A DNA stretch of 7,622 bases from CAYJPV01 sp964396055 (lineage in GTDB: Bacteria; Acidobacteriota; Vicinamibacteria; Vicinamibacterales; JAKQTR01), in assembly GCA_964396055.1 (NCBI GenBank), contig CAYNDV010000190.1:1-7622 (forward strand), given 5' to 3'. Positions 1 through 7,622 of this stretch are shown one piece after another. The notes under the pieces are model-generated. The model had not been told where the DNA came from. It saw only the letters and a list, made by a program, of their open reading frames with translations, and ran no database searches. Numbering within the stretch: position 1 is the stretch's first letter; each line of letters begins with the position of its first letter. The position numbers and the translations under genes are program-made.

Positions 1-1463
1 GCCAGCACGACGTAGCCGTGGGCGGCGAAGAACTCCCGGTCGAAGCTGAACGCGTGCTGGTCCTGGCCGTTCGGGCCGCCGTGGATGATGAGCAGCAGCG
101 GGTACCTCTTCCCCGCGGTGAAGCCGGCGGGCTTCACGAGCAGGCTGTGCACCTCGGTGCCGTCCTTGCTCGTCGAGCTGAAGTCCTCCGTGGTGCCGAG
201 CTGCAGGCTGGCGAACAGCTCCCCATTCACGTTCGTCAGCTTCCGCAGCGTGCCTCCGTCGAGGGTATGGACCTCCGGCGTGGCGGTGGCCGATCCGGCC
301 AGCAGCGTGACGGTGCCGTCGGGCGCCACGGTCAGGCTGCTCACCGTCCGGCGGCCGGTGGTGAGCTTCTCCACTGGCCCGCCCGCCACGGACGTCCGGC
401 CGACGTAGGTGACGCGGTCGTCGGACACGATGAAGGTCACGTCTCGGCCATCGGCCGACCACCAGCCCTGGCTCTGCACCGGGCGGTCGAGCGATGCCGT
501 CAGCAGGCGCGACGGGCCGCCGTCGGCCGGCACCACCGCGAGCTTCGCGAGGCCGTAGGCGGAGTACTTCTGTTCGTCGATCTGCACGTACGCGATCCAC
601 TTGCCGTCCGGGCTCCACGACGGGCGCCCGCCGTCCGCGCCGGCGTAGGTCGTCAGGGCCCTGGGCTCCGCGCCAGGTCTGGCGTCCACCACGTAGATGT
701 TCGAGTCGTTGTGCCGGTCGGGGTCGGGTCCGTCCCGCTTACTGACGAAGGCGATCTTCGACCCATCCGGGGACCACACGGGCGACGAGTCGTCCCAGGC
801 GCCGGTGGTGATCTGCTCGGCCTTCTTCGTCGCGACGTCGAACACCCAGATGTGCGTGTAGAGGTGCTTCAGGTACCCCTGCCGGTCCTGCTTGAAGTGG
901 TACCGGTCGATCACGATGGGCGGCGTGGTCTTGCGCTTCCAGCCGTCCTTCTTCTCAGGGTCGGTATCCGGGTCCTTGTCGCTCTTCGTAAAGACGAGGC
1001 GGGCAGCGTCGGGCGACCAGGAGTAGTCGCCCACGCCGCCGTCGATGTCCGTGAGCTTCCGGGCTTCGCCGCCCTTCACGTCGAGGAGCCAGACCTGGGC
1101 ACCCTTCTTCTTCTCGTCGTCGGTGCCGCGGCTGGCCAGGAACGACAGGAACCGGCCGTCCGGGCTCCACCGGGGCGCGCTCTCGCCGTCGGGCGTGAAC
1201 GTCAACTGGACGGTCTGCGTCCCGTCGGCGCTCACCATCCAGAGGTCCGTGTTGCTGCGGTCCTTCTCGATGTCGGCCGCGCTGACGGTGTAGGCGATCC
1301 ACCGGCCGTCGGGTGACCGCTGGGGATCGCCGACGTTCTTGATCCTGTGCAGGTCGTCGAGCGTGAGGGCGCGCTTCGCCGGGGCCTGGGCGAGGGCCGG
1401 AACCGCCAGCGTGGCGGAGACGAGCACGGCGGCGGCGGTGAGGACGAGGGACCGGATGCGCAT
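1..1463 (-). CDS. S9-family (prolyl oligopeptidase/DPP-like) secreted serine peptidase, 3' part cut by window edge
   Basis: The reading frame is open from the ATG at 1463 to the left edge: 487 residues and no stop, against roughly 650-700 for whole family members. Residues 1-27 form a Sec-type signal peptide (MRIRS, a hydrophobic stretch, then PALAQA), so the enzyme should be periplasmic or secreted. Residues about 30-430 are a TolB/PD40-like beta-propeller with repeated blade motifs at about 50 (SPDGRWIAY), 100 (SPDGRFLSF), 150 (SPDA), 231 (SPDGSKIAF) and 284 (SPDGKWIAY). The alpha/beta-hydrolase domain starts near 440; HGGPNG at 461-466 is the conserved S9 segment near the oxyanion hole. 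The catalytic Ser (GxSxGG), Asp and His lie outside the window, so activity cannot be confirmed. The start is supported by an AAGGAG SD at 1478-1473, 9 nt upstream. Family knowledge suggests oligopeptide or acylaminoacyl-peptide cleavage; the substrate is unknown. It diverges from the MBL-fold gene. Confidence 0.93.
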   Translation of the reverse strand, partial: MRIRSLVLTAAAVLVSATLAVPALAQAPAKRALTLDDLHRIKNVGDPQRSPDGRWIAYTVSAADIEKDRSNTDLWMVSADGTQTVQLTFTPDGESAPRWSPDGRFLSFLASRGTDDEKKKGAQVWLLDVKGGEARKLTDIDGGVGDYSWSPDAARLVFTKSDKDPDTDPEKKDGWKRKTTPPIVIDRYHFKQDRQGYLKHLYTHIWVFDVATKKAEQITTGAWDDSSPVWSPDGSKIAFVSKRDGPDPDRHNDSNIYVVDARPGAEPRALTTYAGADGGRPSWSPDGKWIAYVQIDEQKYSAYGLAKLAVVPADGGPSRLLTASLDRPVQSQGWWSADGRDVTFIVSDDRVTYVGRTSVAGGPVEKLTTGRRTVSSLTVAPDGTVTLLAGSATATPEVHTLDGGTLRKLTNVNGELFASLQLGTTEDFSSTSKDGTEVHSLLVKPAGFTAGKRYPLLLIIHGGPNGQDQHAFSFDREFFAAHGYVVL

Positions 1464-1558
1464 GCGGGCGAACTCCTTTGGCTCCGGATACAATAGTGCG
1501 GATTGCCGGACAGCCGAAACGCCGGGCCATGCCCTGCATCGCAAGGAGCCGAAGGTCC
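1464..1558. promoter_or_regulatory. Divergent intergenic region between the S9 peptidase and MBL-fold genes, probable promoters for both
   Basis: This 95-bp gap separates two divergent start codons, so at least one promoter for each direction is expected here or in the flanking 5' ends. The only AT-rich island is ATACAATAG at 1488-1496. It contains TACAAT on the plus strand (1489-1494) and TATTGT on the minus strand, both acceptable -10-like hexamers. I see no convincing -35 (TTGACA-like) at 16-18 bp on either strand, so the exact promoter is unresolved. The region also holds the two SD sites. Confidence 0.4.
1543..1548 (+). promoter_or_regulatory. Ribosome binding site fixing the MBL-fold gene start
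   Basis: AAGGAG lies 10 nt before the ATG at 1559. It decides the start: the frame is open further upstream to a TTG at 1478, but that start has no SD and would put 27 basic, non-signal residues ahead of a clear Tat signal peptide. Confidence 0.75.
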
Positions 1559-2491
1559 ATGACTCTGAGCCGCCGCCAGTTCCTCGCCTCGTCGTCGCTG
1601 ACCGCCGCCGCCGCCGCCCTCGACCTGCGGGTGCTGTTCGCCCAGGCGGGCCAGGCGCCGCCCGCCACCGCCTTCACGCCCGTCCGGGGCACCGTCGGGT
1701 ACTTCACGGGCCAGGGCGGCACGATCGGCTGGCACATCGACCCGAAGAGCGTCGTCGTCATCGACTCGCAGTTCCCGGCCACCGCGAAGATCTGCCTCGA
1801 CGGCGTCAACGAGCGGTCGGGGGCGCGTCCGCTGGATTATCTGGTGAACACCCACCATCACGGAGACCACACGGGCGGCAACGGGGTGTTCAAGCCGGTG
1901 GCGAAGAAGATCCTGGCGCACGTGAACGTGCCGAAGTTGCAGATCGAGGCCGCCGAGCGGGCCGCCAAGGCCGGGCAGCCCGGGGCGCCGGCGCCGGCCG
2001 CGCAGGTGGTCGCGACCGCCACCTACGAGAAGACCTGGCGCGAAGAGGTGGGCAACGAGGAGATGTTCCTCAAGTACTACGGCCCGGCCCACACGGGCGG
2101 TGACAGCGTCATCACGTTCGAGAAGGCGAACGTCGTCCACATGGGCGACCTGGTGTTCAACCGCCGGCACCCGTTCATCGATCGTCCCGGCGGCGCGTCG
2201 ATTGCCAACTGGATCACGGTGCTCGAGGCGACGGTGGCCGACCACCAGAAGGACACGATGTACATCTTCGGCCACGCGGGCCCGCAGTTCGGCGCCACCG
2301 GCAGCCAGGCGGACCTGCTGTACCAGCGCGACTACCTGTCGGCGCTGCTCGAGTTCGTGCGGGGCGAGATGAAGGCCGGCAAGTCCCGCGAGGTCATCGT
2401 GAAGATCACGGATCCCCTCAAGGGGTTCCCCGACCATGGGCCGCTCATCGAGCGCGTGCTGGTGGCCGCGTACGACGAACTCGCCGCCTAG
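1559..2491 (+). CDS. Tat-exported MBL-fold metallo-hydrolase
   Basis: This 310-residue protein starts at an ATG with a good SD. The N-terminus is a twin-arginine signal (S4-R-R-Q-F-L9, then an Ala-rich hydrophobic stretch and a likely cleavage near LFAQA, residues 25-29), so it is exported folded with its metals. The metallo-beta-lactamase fold is shown by a full dinuclear metal set: HxHxDH in NTHHHGDHTGGN (H99, H101, D103, H104), H178 in GPAHTGGD, D197 in HMGDLVF and H239 in FGHAG. The layout resembles the broad group with SoxH-like and quinoprotein-relay zinc hydrolases, not a clear B1 or B3 beta-lactamase; the B1 cysteine is absent, with Asp197 in the bridging position. The substrate cannot be named; a lactamase, lactonase or thioesterase-like role are all possible. 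It diverges from the S9 peptidase and ends 29 bp before kdpD on the same strand with no convincing terminator, so read-through into kdpDE is plausible. Confidence 0.92.
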   Translation: MTLSRRQFLASSSLTAAAAALDLRVLFAQAGQAPPATAFTPVRGTVGYFTGQGGTIGWHIDPKSVVVIDSQFPATAKICLDGVNERSGARPLDYLVNTHHHGDHTGGNGVFKPVAKKILAHVNVPKLQIEAAERAAKAGQPGAPAPAAQVVATATYEKTWREEVGNEEMFLKYYGPAHTGGDSVITFEKANVVHMGDLVFNRRHPFIDRPGGASIANWITVLEATVADHQKDTMYIFGHAGPQFGATGSQADLLYQRDYLSALLEFVRGEMKAGKSREVIVKITDPLKGFPDHGPLIERVLVAAYDELAA

Positions 2492-2511
2492 GGGTCGGGA
2501 CCCGGGCAGCC

Positions 2512-2516
2512 AGAGG
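2512..2516 (+). promoter_or_regulatory. Weak ribosome binding site for the kdpD GTG start
   Basis: AGAGG stands 4 nt before GTG at 2521. It is short and close, so initiation may be weak. No other good start exists: there is no in-frame Met codon until residue 341, and beginning later would cut into the first membrane helix. Confidence 0.45.
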
Positions 2517-2520
2517 CGAC

Positions 2521-4055
2521 GTGCAGACATCGTCCCGATCCCTGACGGGGAGCGAGTGGGGCCACCTGGCCGGCGGGGTGGCCGTCCTGGCGGCGTTGAC
2601 CGCCGTGTTCCGCCTCGTCATCGATGTCACCAACCCGACCGTGGTGGCCCTCTCGTTCCTGCTCGTTGTGCTGTTCGTCGCGGCCGGCACGACGCTGAGG
2701 GTGGCGGTTGCCACCTCGATCCTGGCCGTCGTGGCCATCAACTACTTCTTCCTGCCGCCCCTCGGCCGGTTCGTCATCGAAGACCCCGAGAACTGGGTGG
2801 CTCTCGTGGTGTTCCTCGTCGTCAGCGCCGTGGCCACGCGCCTGTCGCTGACGGCGCGGCAGCGGACCGCCGAAGCCGTGGCGAGTCGCGACGGGACCGC
2901 CCGGCTGTTCGACCTCAGCCGGGACGTGCTGTTGACCGCGGACAGCCGGGACACGCTCGATGTCCTGGCCCGCTACATCGCGCGCCGCTTCGGACTCGAC
3001 TACGTGGCGGTCGCCCTGCCGGCGCCCAACGGGTGGCGCCTGCATGAATCAGCCCCGGGCACGACGGTGGACCACGCCGCGTTCGACCTGGCGATCGCGG
3101 CGGCCCGCGGGGTCCTGGAGTTCGATGCCGGGACGCGGACCTACGGAGGCTACCGTGAGGTCCGGGCCGCCGAAGGCCATCCCGTCCGGCTGACGCACAT
3201 CCGCGCCGGCACCCGTGCCGTGGGACTGCTGGCCACCGCCGGCCGGTCCGTCGACCCCGGCACACTGGACGCGGTGGCCGGTCTGGCGGCCATCGCCATC
3301 GAGCGCGCCACCCTGCTCGACGACCGGCGCGACGCGGAACGGATCCGGCAGGGTGCGGAACTGAAGTCCGCCCTGCTGTCGTCGCTCAGCCACGACCTGC
3401 AAACGCCCCTCACGGCCATCCGGGTCGCCTCCGACAATCTGCAATCGGACTGGAGTGACGAGTCCCGCCGGCGGGAACAGCTGGAGATCGTCACGTCGGA
3501 GGTGAGCCGGCTCAACCGCCTGTTCCAGAACATCGTCGAGATGGCGCGCATTGAAACCGGCGCGATCGACGCGGCGCGGGAATGGGTGCACACCGCCGAC
3601 ATCGTCGAGGCCGCGCGCCGTCAGGTGGAGTCGGCGCTGCGCGACCACCCGATCGACGTCCACGTCCGCGATGACGAAGTGGTCCAGGTCGATCCCCGGC
3701 TGACGGCGGCCGCCCTCGCACACCTGCTCGAGAACGCCGGCCGCTACTCGCCGGCCGGGGCGCCGATTGTGCTGACCAGCCGGGCGGACGCCGAGGAGCT
3801 CGTGATTGCCGTCCGTGACCACGGTCCTGGCCTTGCGGGGGACGACCTCGATCGGCTGTTCGAGCGCTTCTACCGAGGCGCGGATGCCCGGCGTCAGACG
3901 TTCGGCACCGGCATGGGGTTGGCGATCACCCGGGGCCTGCTCGCGGCCCAGCACGGGCGGGTGTGGGCCGAGAACCACCCCGACGGCGGCGCCCTGTTCA
4001 CGATGGCGGTGCCGGCATCCGCCCGGGCCGGGCAGCGGCCACCCGAGGAGGCGTG

Positions 4056-4056
<1 letters not shown>
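2521..4056 (+). CDS. kdpD: KdpD-type sensor histidine kinase lacking the N-terminal KdpD/USP sensor domains
   Basis: This 511-residue membrane histidine kinase is the presumed sensor for the adjacent KdpE. Residues about 13-110 are a DUF4118 region with four hydrophobic helices (about 14-34, 39-57, 60-77, 92-108) and the family-typical NYFFLPP at 74-80. Residues about 125-265 form a GAF-like linker (FDLSRDVLL at the start). HisKA carries SLSHDLQTPLTAI with phospho-acceptor His291; HATPase has the N box ENAGRYSP (Asn405), G1 DHGPGL (Asp433), FERFYRG, and G2 GTGMGLAIT (463-470). These match the C-terminal half of E. coli KdpD, which is about 890 residues. The roughly 370-residue cytoplasmic KdpD domain with its Walker-type motif and the USP domain are absent, and they are not encoded elsewhere here. 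The SHDL.TPLTAI box and the neighbours kdpE and kdpABC support the name. Its stop overlaps the kdpE start (TGATG), indicating translational coupling. An orphan DUF4118 kinase recruited to kdp is the alternative reading. Confidence 0.88.
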
Positions 4057-4723
<667 letters not shown>

Positions 4724-4751
<28 letters not shown>

Positions 4752-5335
4752 CCCGCCCCCATCGGGTAGCGGGCGTCGAGGGCGAGGTTCAGGAGCAGCA
4801 CGTTGACCCGCGCCTCTCCGATGAACCCGAAGTCGCGGCCCTCGGTGGCGGCCGCCACCAGTTCCCGCACCGCCGACGCGGCCACACCACGTTCACGGGC
4901 CACGCGGGGCACCTGAAACGACGCCGCGTCGGGGGAGATGTGCGGGTCGAGTCCCGATCCCGAGGCCGTCACCAGGTCGATGGGGACGGGGACGGCGGGG
5001 TTCTCCCGCCGCGCCGCCTCCACGCGCCGCCGCACCGCCTCGACCAGCGCCCGATTGGTGGGGCCCAGGTTCGATCCGCTCGACGCCGACGCGTCGTACC
5101 CCGCGGGCCCGGCCGCCGACGGCCGGGACCGGAAGTACCCGGGCGACGCAAAGGGCTGCCCGATCAGCCGCGATCCCACCAGCAGGCCGTCACGGTAGAT
5201 CAGCTGGCCATTGGCCTCGGCCGGGAACAGCGCCTGCGCCAGGGCCGTCACCAGCAGGGGATACACCACGCCCAGCACCACGGCGGTGGCGGCGGCCAGC
5301 AGGCACGCGGTCACGAGGTTCTTCGACAGGCGCAT
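4724..5335 (-). CDS. kdpC: Potassium-transporting ATPase subunit KdpC
   Basis: This 203-residue subunit of the KdpFABC K+ pump is anchored in the inner membrane by one N-terminal helix with most of the protein outside; in the family it assists K+ delivery or ATP affinity of the complex. Visible hallmarks are the helix at about 8-32 (TAVVLGVVYPLLVTALAQ), FPAEANGQLI (37-46), GSRLIGQPF and GYFRSRPSA (54-74), GSNLGPTN (87-94), and the best-conserved block VPIDLVTASGSGLDPHIS followed by QVPRVARERG (117-150). The end VNVLLLNLALD (178-188) is where most KdpC proteins nearly stop. Here about 15 further residues follow, the last ones encoded opposite kdpE codons. The start ATG has GGAGG (5347-5343) 7 nt upstream, and the gene begins 22 bp after the kdpB stop, as expected for one operon. 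Confidence 0.97.
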
Positions 5336-5342
5336 CGGACCA

Positions 5343-5347
5343 CCTCC
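5343..5347 (-). promoter_or_regulatory. Ribosome binding site of kdpC
   Basis: GGAGG on the minus strand lies 7 nt before the kdpC ATG at 5335, within the 22-bp kdpB-kdpC gap. It is stronger than the kdpD site. Confidence 0.7.
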
Positions 5348-5357
5348 ACGGTGCCGG

Positions 5358-7394
<2,037 letters not shown>

Positions 7395-7400
7395 GGGAAT

Positions 7401-7405
7401 CTCCT
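7401..7405 (-). promoter_or_regulatory. Ribosome binding site of kdpB overlapping the kdpA stop codon
   Basis: AGGAG on the minus strand lies 6 nt before the kdpB GTG at 7394. The kdpA stop TAG (7406-7404) supplies its first bases (TAGGAG), so ribosomes finishing kdpA end on the kdpB SD. This favours translational coupling and keeps pump subunit stoichiometry. It also supports the GTG start, because no ATG exists between the kdpA stop and that GTG. Confidence 0.75.
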
Positions 7406-7622
7406 AGAACGAACGGCCCTGGTGCATCAGCAGGTGCTCGACGATCGGTCCGAGGCTGAGTGCAGGAAAGAACGTCAGGGCCCCGACGATCACGATGACG
7501 CTGGTGAGCAGGACGCCGAACAGCGGCGTGGTGACGGGAAAGGTGCCTGGTGAGGGCGGCACGCGCGTCTTGCGGGCCAGGTTGCCGGCCAGGGCCAGCA
7601 CCGGCACGATCACGCCGTAGCG
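7404..7622 (-). CDS. kdpA: Potassium-transporting ATPase subunit KdpA, C-terminal 72 residues only
   Basis: The frame enters from the right edge (RYGVIVPVLALAGNLARK) and stops at TAG 7406-7404; the whole family protein is about 560-590 residues, so almost 90% lies outside. KdpA is the K+-binding, channel-like (SKT-superfamily) subunit of KdpFABC in the inner membrane. The visible part matches the KdpA C-terminus: GVIVPVLALAG, a polar loop with SPGTFPVTTPLFG, and a last helix VIVIVGALTFFPALSLGPIVEHL. The selectivity-filter segments are not in view. It precedes kdpB by 9 bp (7395-7403), with its stop inside the kdpB SD. The operon promoter, any kdpF and the expected KdpE operator would lie beyond the right edge. 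Confidence 0.95.
   Translation of the reverse strand, partial: RYGVIVPVLALAGNLARKTRVPPSPGTFPVTTPLFGVLLTSVIVIVGALTFFPALSLGPIVEHLLMHQGRSF

Noticed and set aside
18..1316. A 432-codon open frame on the plus strand opposite the S9 peptidase
   Set aside because: Composition is typical of an antisense shadow (Arg, Gly, Val, His rich), and the minus strand has a signal peptide, repeated SPDG blades and HGGP.
1559..2491. Calling the MBL-fold gene an antibiotic-resistance beta-lactamase
   Set aside because: Only the generic metal ligands are present; the B1 Cys ligand is absent and no B3-specific context is seen, so a resistance call is not supported.
2492..2503. Perfect palindrome GGGTCGGGACCC just after the MBL stop, considered as a terminator
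   Set aside because: The hairpin would have only about 4 bp with a 4-nt loop and no T-tract follows; such GC palindromes arise easily in this composition.
1232..2530. A 432-codon minus-strand frame spanning the MBL gene, the intergenic region and the S9 5' end
   Set aside because: It crosses the divergent promoter region and two well-supported genes, and shows only biased composition.
3049..3978. A 309-codon minus-strand frame inside kdpD
   Set aside because: No recognisable motif or RBS; kdpD has all histidine-kinase boxes in the sense frame.

Overview
The window is an ordinary-looking, densely coding piece of a high-GC (roughly two thirds G+C or more by eye) bacterial chromosome. It carries seven protein genes, two of them cut by the window edges, and no RNA gene, CRISPR array, insertion sequence or phage gene that I can see. 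GTG starts, Shine-Dalgarno (SD) sites of the AAGGAG/GGAGG type and exported hydrolases (an S9 peptidase and a Tat-exported metallo-beta-lactamase-fold enzyme) fit a Gram-negative-type soil or sediment bacterium. Acidobacteriota of the Vicinamibacteria type is my best guess. Gemmatimonadota, Myxococcota or a proteobacterium cannot be excluded from sequence reading alone.

Left block (1-1558): the minus strand encodes the first 487 residues of a secreted S9-family (prolyl-oligopeptidase/DPP-like) serine peptidase. It has a signal peptide, a beta-propeller with SPDG repeats, and the beginning of the alpha/beta-hydrolase domain; the catalytic triad lies beyond the left edge. A 95-bp divergent intergenic region separates it from the plus-strand genes.

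Middle block (1559-4751, plus strand): a Tat-exported MBL-fold hydrolase is followed 29 bp later by a KdpD-type histidine kinase and, with a one-base TGATG overlap, a KdpE-type OmpR/PhoB response regulator. The kinase has the membrane (DUF4118), GAF-like, HisKA and HATPase parts of KdpD. It lacks the large cytoplasmic N-terminal KdpD sensor domain and the universal-stress-protein (USP) domain.

Right block (4724-7622, minus strand): the genes for the KdpFABC high-affinity K+ pump run toward kdpDE in the order kdpA (C-terminal 72 residues only), kdpB and kdpC. They are tightly spaced, and the kdpA stop codon lies inside the kdpB SD. The 3' end of kdpC overlaps the 3' end of kdpE by 28 bp.

Pump and regulator genes are therefore convergent and tail-to-tail rather than one collinear kdpFABCDE operon, so kdpDE is probably expressed from its own or the MBL promoter. 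The most interesting points are this arrangement, the missing sensor module of KdpD, and the unexplained MBL gene just upstream of kdpDE. I do not find evidence for a wholly new system.
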